Origin: Rugalucina vietnamica
Taxonomy: Eukaryota; Mollusca; Bivalvia; Lucinida; Lucinidae
Assembly: GCA_964017185.1 (NCBI GenBank)
Contig: OZ024874.1
Span: forward strand, 49,132,856 to 49,196,855
Direction of reading: 5' to 3'
Length of the DNA: 64,000 nt
Shown here in pieces: positions 23,866-35,554 of the stretch. The notes beneath the pieces are model-generated. The model was given only the letters and a program-made list of their open reading frames with translations, was not told the DNA's origin and made no database searches. Numbering within the stretch: position 1 is the stretch's first letter; every line of letters starts with the position of its first letter. A program made the position numbers and the translations under genes.

Positions 23866-23965
23866 GTGGTGGCCTAGTGGTTGGGTGTAGGTATCTTAAT
23901 CAAGTCCTGGGCTCAAACCCTACCCAAACTGCAATGTTTCGTCTCACCAGTTACTAGTAACCAAG
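23866..23965 (+). mobile_element. tRNA-derived SINE fragment
   Basis: A-box-like GTGGCCTAGTGGTTGGGTG and B-box-like GGGCTCAAACCCTACCC, then the S1-type middle. It is not a functional tRNA. Confidence 0.5.
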
Positions 23966-23990
23966 ACACATTTACTTTTATAGTAATATT

Positions 23991-24228
23991 TGGGCCACAC
24001 CGCGATAAAACTGGTCTTCAGGAGTTCCGACCGTGTCTGACATCAACCGACCTGTACAGCTACAGAAGATGGCTAGAAGCCTGAAATTTTGGATTTAGGA
24101 AGAAGCGTAATTGTACTATGCATGTAGCAGAACAAAGGCGATGATCAGCTTTGTAGTTACAGCGAAGCTGATCTGCGCCTTTGTTTTTGCATACTTTTAT
24201 TATGCAAAAATCCTGTTTTCACATATAA
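23991..24228 (+). mobile_element. Fold-back family A, copy A11
   Basis: Left TIR GGGCCACACCGCGATAAAAC; the right TIR is decayed. Core TTTGTAG against CAGCGAA. Confidence 0.7.
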
Positions 24229-24311
24229 TTAAGCAAGCTCTTAAAATGCTTTGGCTGTTAGTCTTTAAAGGCATATCCAATGCAACCATTTATGCATAAA
24301 TTTCTTTGTAG

Positions 24312-24422
24312 GTGTGTGTTTAGAGGCCATAGGTGAGGCGAAGGTCGAATGGATGACGTCCAGTGATATACAGGCATCTGATGAAGAAGTGTTCAACTAC
24401 ACAACAGTACTGCCTATCAAAG
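24312..24422 (+). CDS. ARRDC coding exon 2 (residues 40-76)
   Basis: The acceptor TTCTTTGTAG precedes it and the donor is AAAG|GTATGG. It runs from phase 1 to phase 1 (111 nt). It encodes VCLEAIGEAKVEWMTSSD and then a short acidic loop ending NYTTVLPIKG. The stretch G-E-A-K-V-E-W corresponds to the conserved arrestin-N strand that carries a tryptophan in most ARRDC proteins. A family-B element starts only 18 nt after the donor. Confidence 0.9.
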
Positions 24423-24440
24423 GTATGGCTGCAATTATCA

Positions 24441-24731
24441 CATTACGAAAACTTGCCCATGCAATATACAGAGATTTTTTTCTGTTTTAGAAAATGAAAA
24501 TTTCATCAGAAAAATTTTGATATTTTTGCTCAAAACATAGATTGTGGGTACACGTTAGAACCGCCTCGCCGAGGCGGTTCTAACGCTCGCCGAGGCGGTT
24601 CTAACGAGTACCCACAATCTATGTTTTGGAGCAAAAATAAGAAAAATAGGTATACCCCTGCATACCCCAGTTTTGCTATATAAAAGTGGGGTTTGTGGGG
24701 GTACACATTACACGGACATGTTCTCCTGATG
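24441..24731 (+). mobile_element. Fold-back family B, copy B6
   Basis: One of the best preserved copies: CATTACGAAAACTTGCCCAT / CGGACATGTTCTCCTGATG. The core palindrome is duplicated (CGCCGAGGCGGTTCTAACG twice). It starts 18 nt after the exon 2 donor. Confidence 0.88.
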
Positions 24732-24734
24732 GTT

Positions 24735-24910
24735 AAGGCCTCGTCACTCATAAGCGAAAATCCCTCGACGTAGGTTTGTGTTTTATTTTGAAAAGGGATG
24801 TTTGTATGTTTGATGCATTGCCTTACGTCCCTTTCAACATCTAACCTTCCGTAATGACCATAGTTGTTGACTGGGGCGTAAAGCAATAAATCAATCAAAC
24901 ATAAACTATT
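24735..24910 (+). mobile_element. SINE S1-related 3' portion
   Basis: TACGTCCCTTTCAACATC, then GTTGTTGACTGGGGCGTAAA and an AATCAATCAAAC tail. Confidence 0.55.
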
Positions 24911-25539
24911 TTTCGCAATTAAATGCAAAGTCTGCGTCAGGAGATTTTCGCTTAGGTGTGACAACTCCTTACAGACAAAATTGGGTGTTGTTGCTCAATC
25001 AGTGTCTGATTTCTTACAAACCCAACCCACCTTAAATACTCATAGCAGCTAGTTTGATTCATGTCTTCCAAGAAGCTTTGGTAATGAAAATATTTCAGGA
25101 ACATGGCGTGGTCAGTGTTGCAAAATATGCACTAAGTACTGGTAATCTGCCTAGAAAACAGTGTTGCTAGGCTAACTGTCTCTTCATGATCTGAGCTGTA
25201 GACAGTGGTTTACAGCAGAGGAAGACTAAGTATGGCCAACATAACACATAAATTCCTTCTAATGTTGCAAACATTCCATACAAATTTATTCATGGGCTGT
25301 TTGTTAATTGACTAAAGCTTTGACGATATAACAAGTTGGTCTGTTTTGAAACTAAAGACACTGGTCTGTAATGATGGTTAATAAAGTTGAAAAAAAAACA
25401 AAAAAAAAAAAAAAAAAAAAAACACACACATCAACAACATTAACAACAACAACAACAAAATCCAGATTACTAGTAAGGTACTTAGGCAGTTTTCTTGCAG
25501 GAATTTACTTACCTATAGTATTTGATTTCATTTTTTCAG
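24911..25539. other. ARRDC intron 2, no other feature
   Basis: An A-rich/CAA microsatellite lies at 25388-25460. Otherwise plain intron. Confidence 0.6.
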
Positions 25540-25763
25540 GTGACAAAGACAATGATGATGATTTACTCCACTCAGGTTCCCACTATTTTCCATTCGAATT
25601 CACACTGCCGCCAAAACTGCCATCGTCATTCAAGGGAAAACACGGACGATTAAGATATTATGTGAGATTGACTATATGTACCCCAGGAGGGCCAAATCAT
25701 GAACGGACAAGTAAATTCGCAGTTGTTTCAACATTGGATTTAAATAAGGAGCCAGATGCGCTG
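25540..25763 (+). CDS. ARRDC coding exon 3 (residues 77-151)
   Basis: The acceptor TTTTTTCAG precedes it and the donor is GCGCTG|GTGGGT. It enters in phase 1 and leaves in phase 0 (224 nt). It encodes the end of arrestin-N: HYFPFEFTLPPKLPSSFKGK, then RLRYYVRLTICTPGG and STLDLNKEPDAL. The F-P-F-x-F-x-L-P-x-x-L-P-S-S-F-x-G series and the D-L-N hinge motif are typical of alpha-arrestins. The open frame runs on past the donor to 25814, but the next exon joins precisely at DAL. Confidence 0.92.
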
Positions 25764-25988
25764 GTGGGTATTTTTGCCATGCGAGAATTTGTTGCATTCT
25801 CACTTATTTTGTAATGTTGTAAATCTTGAGGAATGAATGAGAAACTTAATTAGAGATTTCTGAACGCCAGGTCTTTGCAAAAGTGGGTGTGTATTTTTCC
25901 CTATATGTTGTGGTTTTACTAGCTTCTAGTAACTGATAAGTCATTAGTCCTATAGGTATATCTAGCAACTCTTGGTAGAAAGTCATTT

Positions 25989-26220
25989 GAGCCGCCTCGT
26001 GGGAAAACCAACAATGTGGTTTCCGAACAGGTCTGACACAAACGGGCCTGTACAGCTACAGAAGCAGGCTAGAAGCTTGAATTGGAGTTAAGTAGAGGAG
26101 GAATTGTACTATCCGAGTAGCGAAAACAAAGGCGCTGATCAGCTTCGCGGTTACCGCGAAGCTGATCTGCGTCTTTGTTTTCACCTATGCAGATTGTTGG
26201 TTTTCCCATGGGGCGGCTCA
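25989..26220 (+). mobile_element. Fold-back family A, copy A12
   Basis: TIR GAGCCGCCTCGTGGG / CCCATGGGGCGGCTC; core TTCGCGG / CCGCGAA perfect. Confidence 0.9.
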
Positions 26221-26598
26221 TTTGGGTTACAGTAACTTCTACTGGTGAAGTTACCCCAGATGGCTTTGTCCCAATATTCCCCTAAAATGTGACATTTAAC
26301 TTTCATTCTTATGTGTGGTGCTTGATAAACTTTGATATCTACAGACATAGACATGGTTTACTCTCTTTAGCAGCTCTTTCTTTCGAGTGATATAAATGGC
26401 CTGCCCGTTTGGGACCAAGTTGATCTATGTAAGACTTAAGAAAGGCTGATGCTATGATTATGATTTATGTCTTAGACGAATATATGTCATAATCATAACC
26501 TAATAACGGCTGAAAACATGTCAAAGTTGATTAGACAAATTCACTGTTCTCCAAGTCCCCATTGGAATTACTGGCAGCTTTCAATCTGGTCAAAAAAT
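26221..26598. other. ARRDC intron 3, no other feature
   Basis: A short inverted pair CATAATCAT/ATGATTATG lies near 26450-26500. Confidence 0.5.
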
Positions 26599-26833
26599 GA
26601 GCCGCCTCGTGGGAAAATAAACAATGTGGTTTCTGAACAGGTCCAACACAAACCGGCCTGTACAAGCACAGAAAAGAGCTAGAAGCTTGAAATTTCGTAT
26701 TTAAGTAGAAGAGGAATTGTACTATCCGAGTAGCGAAAACAAAGGCGCTGATCAGCTTCGCGGTTACCGTGAAGCTGATCTGCGTCTTTGTTTTCGCCTA
26801 TGCAGATTGTTGGTTTTACCATGAGGCGGCTCA
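26599..26833 (+). mobile_element. Fold-back family A, copy A13
   Basis: TIR GAGCCGCCTCGTGGG / ACCATGAGGCGGCTC; core TTCGCGG against CCGTGAA. Confidence 0.88.
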
Positions 26834-27486
26834 AATGACCTTTCTGAGCAATTTTCGGGCCCATTAGGAAATTTTACTGCTTGTCTGATTTTGTGTCATA
26901 ATAGATCTCCAGCTGGGATTAATAGAATTTCTAAGACCTCTCACTGTTATAGTGTTTTATATGATGGGGAACTTTGTAGGTTGCAAAATAATGAGAAAGT
27001 CCTTGAAATACTGTTCCTTTGGTTAGGCAAGTTGGAAGGAAGCTTGTTGTTTGGGTACTAAATTAGCTGTACATCAACAGAAAAAGTGTATGGCATTGCA
27101 CAAAAGATTTTGTTTTGAAGTTTGAGACAAGACATTCTTTTGAGGTAGAATCATGACACCCCCACCCCCCACCCACACACCTCCCCGGCACAGAAATCCT
27201 GTCTTTAACTAGCGTCATAGAATACAAGTCAATTTGCAGTGTATGGCAGGGCATGAGTGACTCGTTAAATGGATGTTCAAGAATGCACATTATTTTACAA
27301 CCTTAAAATAAGATTCTAATGGGCACCGCCAAACAATATAATTATATGCTAATAAATACAAAATCCATTTGAAAGATCTCAGAGACATAAAAATACATCT
27401 AAAAATTTTACTACAGAGCATGTTTAAGTAATGCTTAACTGACATACATGTACATGTGTCTCAATACTTTTGCTGCTAATTTTCAG
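26834..27486. other. ARRDC intron 3, no other feature
   Basis: A C-rich stretch lies at 27150-27185. Otherwise plain. Confidence 0.5.
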
Positions 27487-27669
27487 CTCCCCGTAGAAAA
27501 TGACACGTTTGAAGCTATCGGGTCGTGGTGCTGCGTGTCAGGAACAGTGACAGCTACGATCAAGCTGGAGAAGAAAGGCTTTGCGGTGAAGGAGGCCATA
27601 CCGGTGTGGGCAGAGATTAAGAATCTTAGTACGCGGAGAATCTGCTCTACGCATGTGTCATTGATACAA
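27487..27669 (+). CDS. ARRDC coding exon 4 (residues 152-212), start of arrestin-C
   Basis: The acceptor TAATTTTCAG precedes it and the donor is ATACAA|GTAAGT. It is phase 0 at both ends (61 codons). It encodes the start of the arrestin-C domain, with a WCC motif, TATIKLEKKGFAVKEAIPVW and HVSLIQ. This matches the family pattern of an aromatic-Cys-Cys, then a beta strand, G-(F/Y)-V-x-G-x-x-I, then V-x-L-x-Q. The last 15 coding nt and the donor are repeated 73 bp downstream (27728-27752). If that second donor were used, a stop codon would follow within the intron-derived sequence. Confidence 0.92.
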
Positions 27670-27759
27670 GTAAGTAATGTTGTTGTTGTATCAGGAATCC
27701 AGCCAAGATAGGCTCACCCGACATCTTGTGTCATTGATACGAGTAAGTAATGATGTATT

Positions 27760-29560
27760 CATTTCGAAAACTTGCCCATGCAATATTCAGAGTTTTTTTT
27801 TCAGCTGTAAAAATAGAAAATTTCATCAGAAAAAAACGATGTTTTAATATTTTTGCTCAAAACATTGATTGTTGGTACATGTTAGAACCGCCTCGGTGAG
27901 GCGGTTCTAACGAGTACTGACAATCTATCTTTTAGATCAAAAATAAGAAAAATAGGTATACCCCTGCATACCCCAGTTTTATTAGCTCACCTGAGCCAAA
28001 GGCTCACAGGTGAGCTTATAGTATACCCATGCTCCGTCGTCCGTCTGTCGTCCGTCCGTCGTCCGTCGTTCACAATTTCAAAGATCTTCTCCTCTGAAAC
28101 CGCTTGGCCAATCAAAGCCAAACTTCATGTGGAGCATCCTTAGGAAGGGGGAACGAAAGTTTATATAAATGGTCCAGGTCACATGACCAAGATGGCCACC
28201 ATGGCTATAAATAGCAAAAACCTTTAAAAATCTTCTTCTCCAGAACCAGTCGGCCGATTTCAACGAAACTTGGTATGTAGCATTGGGGATGTGGGCCCAT
28301 TATAGTTTATATAAATCATGACCTTGGGATGACCTTGACCTATTTTACGGCAAGGTCAACTTAGGCTGCCAATGCATTTGAATGGGAAAAAATGGTAAAA
28401 TGCTATTTAATGGGTAAAACTTACTGGGAAGGCAAATGGACAGAAGATTAATGTTAATGGAAAATTTTAGCCCCTGGGGGGTTGTCTGCCCCTGCCCAGG
28501 GGCTATATACATGTATATTTCCATAATAATGAAACATCTTCTCCCCTGAAACTGCTTGGCCAATCAAAGCCAAACTTTATATGGAGCATCCTTGGGAAGG
28601 GGGAAAGAAAGTATATATGAATGGTCAAGGTCACATGACCAAAATGGCCGCCATGGCTATAAATAGAAAAAACCTTTAAAAATCTCCTTCTCCAGAACCA
28701 GAAGGCCGATGATTTTGAAACTTGGTGTGAAGCATCAGTGAGTGGAGCTCTACAAAGTTTATATAAATCGTGACCCTGGGATGACCTTGACCTATTTTAC
28801 GGCAAGGTCAACATAGGTCGCTCATGCATTTGAATGGGGAAAAGTGTTAAAATGTCATTTGTAGGGAAAACTTGCAGGAAATGGGCAAATGGACTTAAGA
28901 TTGATGATTCTGAAAAAAATTTGGACCCTAGAGGTCTGTCTGCCCCCACCCCGGGGCAATATACATGTATATTACAGTGATATTCAAAGATCTTTTTCTC
29001 TGAAACTGCTTGGCCAATCAAAGCCAAACTTTATGAGGAGCATTGTTAGGAAGTGGGAATGAAAGTATATATAAATGGTCAAGGTCACATGACCAAGATG
29101 GCTGCCATGGCTATAAATAGCAAAAACCTTTAAAAATCTTTTTCTCCAGAACCAAAAGGCCTATGATTTTGAAACTTGGCATGAAGCATCAGGCAATGGA
29201 GCGCTACAATGTTTATATAAATCGTGACCCTTGGATGACCTTGACCTATTTTACGGCAAGGTCAACTTAGGTCACCCATGCATTTGAATGGGGAAAATTG
29301 TTAAAATGTCATTTGAAGGGCAAAACTTGCAGTAAATTGGCAAATGGACTGTAGTTTTATGTTTTCAAAAAGAAATTGATTCCAGTGGTTGCTCTGACCC
29401 GGCCCTTGGGTTATATACATGTATATTACCATTCTAGTCAAACAAGTTTATTGGTATATATCTCGGGTTTCAGGTGAGCGTTTACAGGACCATTGGTCCT
29501 CTGGTTACATAAAAGTGGGGGAAAAGGCGGTATGCATTTCACAGATATGTTTTCCTGATG
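27760..29560 (+). mobile_element. Fold-back family B, copy B7, split by element C2
   Basis: The left part is 27760-27982 (CATTTCGAAAACTTGCCCAT; core AACCGCCTCGGTGAGGCGGT). The right part is 29505-29560 (ACATAAAAGTGGGG..ATGTTTTCCTGATG). Joined, they regain the family layout with no missing bases. Confidence 0.85.
27983..29505 (+). mobile_element. Helitron-like family C, copy C2
   Basis: Starts TAGCTCACCTGAGCC, which pairs with GGCTCACAGGTGAGCT, then a CGTCCGTC microsatellite (28030-28070). Three tandem units of about 450 bp follow (near 28071, 28530 and 28980; AATTTCAAAGATCTT..GAAACCGCTTGGCCAATC). It ends with hairpin AGGACCATTGGTCCT and CTGGT. No target duplication. Confidence 0.75.
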
Positions 29561-29806
29561 TATCAGGAATCCAGCCAAGATTGGCTCACCCTGACATCTT
29601 GTGTCATTGATACAAGTTAGTTATTTGACTGAAAAATTAAAAAGGAGGAAAAACGTAAGTCTGGAGAGAATCATAAATGGTTTCATATACATGTAGGTTA
29701 TGAAATCCTAGTTAATAATCTGGAGAATTTTACCAGTGATATTATGATCAAGTTGTGTCGATGGAGTTGAGATCTAAAACCTCGCAGCCCTTTCTATTAA
29801 TGTCTT

Positions 29807-30955
29807 CCCACGACAGGGTCGGGAGACATATTGTTTTTCCCCGTGCGTCCGTCCGTCCGTCCGTCTGTCTGTCTGTCCGTCCGTCTGTCTGTCCTTCACA
29901 AATCGTGTCCGCTCTATAACTTGAAAACCGTTAAAGATTTTTCAATGAAACTTGGTACACTTGTAAACCACGACGAGACGATGTGTCATGCACAAGAACC
30001 ATAACTCTAGCTTGAGCATTTTTGGAGTTATTTCCCTTTGATTATTTTCGATACAATTTCGTGTCCGCTGTATAACTTGAAAACCGTTTAAGATTTTTCA
30101 ACGAAACTTGGTACACTTGTAGACCACGACGAGACGATGTGTCATGCACAAGAACCATAACTCTGGCTTGAGTATTTTTGGAGTTATTTCCCTTTGATTA
30201 TTTTCGATACAATTTCGTGTCCGCTGTATAACTTGAAAACCGTTTAAGATTTTTCAATAAAACTTGGTACACTTATTGAGCATGATCAGACGATGTGTCA
30301 TGCACAAGAACCATAACTCTGGCTTGAGTATTTTATGAGTTATTTCCCTTTGATTATTTTCCATACATTTTCGTGTCCGCTTTATAACTCGAAAATCGTA
30401 AGAGTTGTGTCATGCACAAGAACCATAACTCGCTTGAGTATTTTATGAGTTATTTCCCTTTGATTATTTTCCATACAATTTCATGTCCGCTTTATAACTC
30501 GAAAATCGTAAGAGTTATTTCAATGAAACTTGGTACACTTATAAAGCACGATGAGATTACGTGTCATGCTAAAGAACCATAACTCTTGCTTGCATATCTT
30601 TGGAGTTATTTCCCTTTGATTATTTTTCATTCAATTTCGTGTCTGCTCTACAACTCAAAAACCATTAGAGATTTTTCAATGAAACATGGTACACTTATAA
30701 AGCATGATGCACAAGAATCATTACTCTTGCTTTCATATCTTTGGAGTTATTTCCCTTTGATTATTTTCCAAACACTTTCGTGCCCCCTCTATAACTTGAA
30801 AACCGTAAAAGATATTTCAGTGAAACTTGGTACACTTATAAAACAGAATGACAGGATATGTGATGCACAAGAACTATAACTCTTGCTTGCATATTTTGGA
30901 CATGCACGAAGAAAGGGGGGAGACATCAGTTTTCACATAGAAAACAAATTCTAGT
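29807..30955 (+). mobile_element. Helitron-like family F
   Basis: Head CCCACGACAGGGTCGGGAGA, then (CGTC)n/(TGTC)n at 29843-29892. About seven tandem units of 110-160 bp follow (CGTGTCCGCT(G/C)TATAACT..GAAACTTGGTACACTT). It ends with hairpin GTTTTCACATAGAAAAC, then AAATTCTAGT. Confidence 0.7.
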
Positions 30956-31102
30956 AAATGTTTGATGGTTGTTCTGACTTATTGCCAAAACATTCCTTTA
31001 TACAAACATTTGTTAGCACCTAGCAAGGATGGTGGCTATTCAGATTCATTGAACTTTAAAGAGCATGGTCATGATTGTACCTGCTACTAAAGATTGACAT
31101 AT

Positions 31103-31338
31103 GAGCCACCTGATGGAAAAACCAACAATGTGGTTTCCGAACAGGTCTGACACAAACCAGTCTGTACAGCTACAGAAGCGGGCTAGAAGCTTGAAATTTT
31201 GGGAGTTAAGTAGAGGAGGAATTGTACTATCCGAGTAGCGAAAAGAAAGGCGCTGATCAGCTTCGCGGTTACCGCGAAGCTGATCTGCGCCTTTGTTTTC
31301 GCCTATGCAGATTGTTGGTTTTCCCATGGGGCGGCTCA
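31103..31338 (+). mobile_element. Fold-back family A, copy A14
   Basis: TIR GAGCCACCTGATGG / CCCATGGGGCGGCTC; core TTCGCGG / CCGCGAA perfect; TA on both sides. Confidence 0.9.
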
Positions 31339-31866
31339 TATGTTTTATTATTAATTAGCATGCCTCTGCGTGACTTCCAAAATTAATATGAAGTGCATTT
31401 TTTTGTGTAGTTATGTGACCATGTGAGAAAATAAGTTCAGCTTAGCTAGGATGTGCAGACATAGTATAATGGTAAAGACTTTGAACTTCGAGGGGGTGGG
31501 GGATTGTACTTTACAGAAACATTTAAGGCACTGCTCAGCTCGCTATTTACCATTTACATGATCTGTTCTTTGGGGTTTTTTGTTGTTTGTTTTTCGTAAT
31601 TGTGCAAACAACAAATTTTCTTATGTTGAACTGAATGCCAGTGGGGAATAGCATGATCTTATAATGCTGTTTTATCATGTGCTAATTACTTTAATACCTC
31701 CAGGTACTTTGGTGCCTGTAGTGGAATGAGAAAAAAAAGGTTAAATGATTTTAGGTAGAATTCAGGTACATTTAGGATCAACCAGGTTCTTCAGTCGACA
31801 AGATAAGATAGCAAGATAGTTTAAGGACTCATGTTTTAGGTATGCATTAGAGGCCGCTTGGATCAA
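31339..31866. other. ARRDC intron 4, no other feature
   Basis: AT-rich sequence without repeat match. Confidence 0.5.
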
Positions 31867-32093
31867 CATTACGAAAACTTGGCCATGCAATATACAGCGA
31901 TTTTTGCACCTTCATTTCATTGGAAAAATGTTGATGATTTTGACATTGTTGCTCAAAACATAGAATATGATAGTGGGTACAAGTTAGAACATCCTTGGCG
32001 AGGAAAAATAGGCATCCCCCTGTAAAACCCAATTTTACTGTACAAAAGTTGAGTATAAAGGGTTATACATTACACAGACATGTTTTCCTGATG
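31867..32093 (+). mobile_element. Fold-back family B, copy B11
   Basis: Ends CATTACGAAAACTTGGCCAT / CAGACATGTTTTCCTGATG. Much of the right core arm is deleted. Confidence 0.75.
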
Positions 32094-32197
32094 GATCCAG
32101 GCAACTTGGTTTCTCTGGTTGTAACTGATCAATGCTTACAAATAAGGTTATACATGTATATGTACCATGATTCAAAGCCATCCCTATGTCCCATTTG

Positions 32198-34836
32198 TTA
32201 GCTCACCTGAGCCTTAGGTGAGCTTATAGGATAGGCAGGCATCCGTCGTCCGTCGTCATCCGTCGTCCGTCGTCCGTCCGTCCACAATTTCAAATAAGAA
32301 TATTTCTGAAGCTAGTAGGCCGATCTTGATCAAATTTAATGTGAACCATAATTGGGTTGGGGGATTGATGGCATTAGGTTTTGGAGCAGATTGTATCAAA
32401 ATTGTGGTTTCCATGGCAACAGATAGGTCCCATAGACTTACAATGGGAAAAACTAAAAAAAATCTTCTTCTCTGAAACCACTAGGCCCACAGCTTTGATA
32501 TTTGGTATGTAGCAATGGCTAATGGTCCTCTACATAAATTGTGCCATTCATGCCCCTGGGGTCAAATTTGGCCACGCCCCGGGGGTCGATAGTCTCCATA
32601 GACTTACTATGGGAAAAAAATTAAAAAATCTTCTTCTCTGAAACCACAGGGCCCACAGCTTTGATATTTGGTATGTGGCAATGGCTAATGGTCCTCTACA
32701 TAAATTGTGCCAGCCACGCCCCGGGGGTTGATAGTCTCCATAGACTTACTATGGGAAAAAAATTAAAAAATCTTCTTCTCTGAAACCACAGGGCCCACAG
32801 CTTTGATATTTGGTATGTGGCAATGGCTAATGGTCCTCTACATAAATTGTGCCAGCCATGCCCCTGGGATCAAATTTGGCCACGCCCCGGGGGGGTCGAT
32901 AGTCTCCATAGACTTACTATGGGAAAAAAATTAAAAAATCTTCTTCTCTGAAACCACAGGGCCCACAGCTTTGATATTTGGTATGTGCCAATGGCTAATG
33001 GTCCTCTACATAAATTGTGCCATTCATGCCCCTGGGGTCAAATTTGGCCACGCCCCGGGGGTTGATAGTCTCCATAGACTTACTATGGGAAAAAAATTCA
33101 AAAATCTTCTTCTCTGAAACCACAGGGCCCACAGCTTTGATATTTTGTACGTGGCAATGGCTAATGGTCCTCTACATAAATTATGCCGATCATGCCCCTG
33201 GGGTCAAATTTGGCCATGCCCCGGGGGGTCGATAGTCTCCATAGACCTACAATAGGAAAAAAACTAAAAAAATCTTCTTCTCTGAAACCACTAGGCCAAC
33301 AGCTTTGATATTTGGTATGTAGCAATGGCTAATGGTCCTCTACATAAATTGTGCCATTCATGCCCCTGGGGTCAAATTTGGCCACGCCCCGGGGGTTGAT
33401 AGTCTCCATAGACTTACTATGGGAAAAAAATTCAAAAATCTTCTTCTCTGAAACCACAGGGCCCACAGCTTTGATATTTTGTATGTGGCCATGGCTAATG
33501 GTCCTCTACATAAATTGTGCCAATCATGTCCCCGGGGTCAAATTTGGCCACGCCCCGGGGGTCGATAGTCTCCATAGACCTACAATAGGAAAAACTAAAA
33601 AAATCTTCTTCTCTAAAACCACTAGGCCCACAGCTTTGATATTTGGTATGTAGCAATGGCTAATGGTCCTCTACATAAATTATGCCATTCATGCCCCTGG
33701 GGTCAAATTTGGCCAGGTCCCGGAGGTTGATAGTCTCAATAAACTTGCTATGGGAAAAAAAATCAAAAATCTTCTTCTCTGAAACCACAGGGCACACAGC
33801 TTTGATATTTTGTATGTGGCAATGGCTAATGGTCCTCTACATAAATTTTGCCAGCCATGCCCCTGGGGTCAAATTTGGCCATGCCCTGGGGGTAGATAGT
33901 CTCCATAGACCTACAATAGGAAAAAAACTAAAAAAAATCTTCTTCTCTGAAACCACTAGGCCAACAGCTTTGATATTTGGTATGTAGCAATGGCTAATGG
34001 TCCTCTACATAAATTGTGCCATTCATGCCCCTGGGGTCAAATTTGGCCACGCCCCGGGGGTTGATAGTCTCCATAGACTTACTATGGGAAAAAAATTCAA
34101 AAATCTTCTTCTCTGAAACCACAGGGCCCACAGCTTTGATATTTTGTATGTGGCCATGGCTAATGGTCCTCTACATAAATTGTGCCAATCATGTCCCCGG
34201 GGTCAAATTTGGCCACGCCCCGGGGGTCGATAGTCTCCATAGACCTACAATAGGAAAAACTAAAAAAATCTTCTTCTCTAAAACCACTAGGCCCACAGCT
34301 TTGATATTTGGTATGTAGCAATGGCTAATGGTCCTCTACATAAATTATGCCATTCATGCCCCTGGGGTCAAATTTGGCCAGGTCCCGGAGGTTGATAGTC
34401 TCAATAAACTTGCTATGGGAAAAAAAATCAAAAATCTTCTTCTCTGAAACCACAGGGCACACAGCTTTGATATTTTGTATGTGGCAATGGCTAATGGTCC
34501 TCTACATAAATTTTGCCAGCCATGCCCCTGGGGTCAAATTTGGCCATGCCCTGGGGGTAGATAGTCTCCATAGACTTACAATGGGAAAAACTAAAAAAAA
34601 CTTCTTCTCTGAAACCAAAAGGCCCAGAGCTTCCATATTTTGCATGTAGCAATGTTTGGTAGTCCCCATTATAAATTGTGCCAGTCATGCCCCTGGGTCA
34701 AATTTGGCCATGCCCCGGGGGTCAATAGTGTCCATGCATAAACTTTCATTGGTCGATTCTCAATTAATTTAAATCTCATGAGCTTACAATGTGATAATCT
34801 CTCAGGTGAGCTACAGGACCAATGGTCCTCTAGTTT
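32198..34836 (+). mobile_element. Helitron-like family C, copy C3 with satellite-like interior
   Basis: Head TTAGCTCACCTGAGCC / AGGTGAGCT, CGTC microsatellite at 32243-32282, and about 14 tandem units of roughly 166 bp (32450-34690). It ends with hairpin GGACCAATGGTCC and TCTAGT. T occurs on both sides; no target duplication. Confidence 0.75.
33351..34680 (+). repeat. Higher-order tandem repeat, two near-identical 665-bp blocks
   Basis: 33351-34015 and 34016-34680 are almost identical, each made of four 166-bp units, while neighbouring units differ by several percent. The repeated open frames it creates are by-products. Confidence 0.85.
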
Positions 34837-34925
34837 ACTATCAATTTCGCAAATTCTTTCTTGGTAAATATTTTGCATGTCTGTTTATACTGTAGAGGGC
34901 TAACTTTACAAACCATTTGTATGGC

Positions 34926-35240
34926 AGAAGCTTATGTTGTGGCAATATGTGTGAGAGCGACCTACTGTAAATTCGGAAATTTTCGTGTGACTTTTATTTC
35001 GCGAATTTTCTTTTTCCGAATTATTAGCGAGTTCTTGAATTTGCGAGTGAGTGTCCATGTATTCTGTAAAGGTTATTGTAACTCTTTATTGGCGAGAACT
35101 TTGAATTCGCGTGGCAACCATTGAATTTGCGTGGCAACCAATTCATGAATATTAGCGAAAATTAAGTTCTCGCGAATATTTCCGGATCTACAGGAAAACA
35201 CTCTCACTCTCACCCATATTGCCACAAAATAAGCTTCTTC
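34926..35240. mobile_element. Fold-back element Q
   Basis: Outer arms GAAGCTTATGTTGTGGCAAT / the complement near 35215-35240, then inner arms CTGTAAATTCGGAAATTTTCG / CGCGAATATTTCCGGATCTAC. The interior is rich in GCGA/TCGC. Confidence 0.65.
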
Positions 35241-35554
35241 CTTAGAAGAATTTCGTATAAAACTGGAATAGAAATTCAAAATCGCTACTGATGCCCCTTA
35301 TAATGAGAGTGGGCACATCCATTTGATAACAATGGGGAAGTCCATTCATCATAGACAGGTTAAATATTAGAACTAGTAATTATGGGCGTGTCACTGAACT
35401 TGCTTTCCTGACACAGAGTTCCATTATTCTTGCTTTGTTTATTCCACCGAGAGCTGGATCAAACGTTATCAAACCAATGTACCCAGGATAAAGCGTAAGT
35501 GTGATTGAATCAATGAATCACACTCAGCTTCTGAGGGAATCTCTGTTTATAAAT
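35241..35554. other. Intronic, fragment shared with 58735-58790
   Basis: 35300-35365 (CCATTTGATAACAATGGG..GTCCATTCATC) resembles the 3' end of the repeat inserted at 58572. Confidence 0.4.

Larger units (their letters stand above)
27655..29616 (+). repeat. Exon 4 end/donor region present three times
   Basis: The exon 4 end (27655-27679: GTGTCATTGATACAAG, TAAGTAATG) recurs at 27728-27752. A 56-bp stretch (27688-27743, starting GTATCAGGAATCCAGCCAAG and ending GATACGAG) recurs at 29560-29616. A family-B copy split by a Helitron-like element lies between the two 56-bp copies. Confidence 0.88.

Noticed and set aside
24530..24964. 144-codon minus-strand frame
   Set aside because: It covers a SINE tail and a family-B element in antisense; no independent coding signal.
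25371..25539. N-terminal extension of ARRDC exon 3 to an upstream ATG
   Set aside because: It is a poly(Lys)/poly(Thr) frame from an A-rich microsatellite; the splice acceptor at 25539 and exon 2 phase explain the exon better.
33017..34649. Repeated about 100-codon frames
   Set aside because: They arise from 166-bp tandem units of a Helitron-like element, and the identical copies reflect block duplication.
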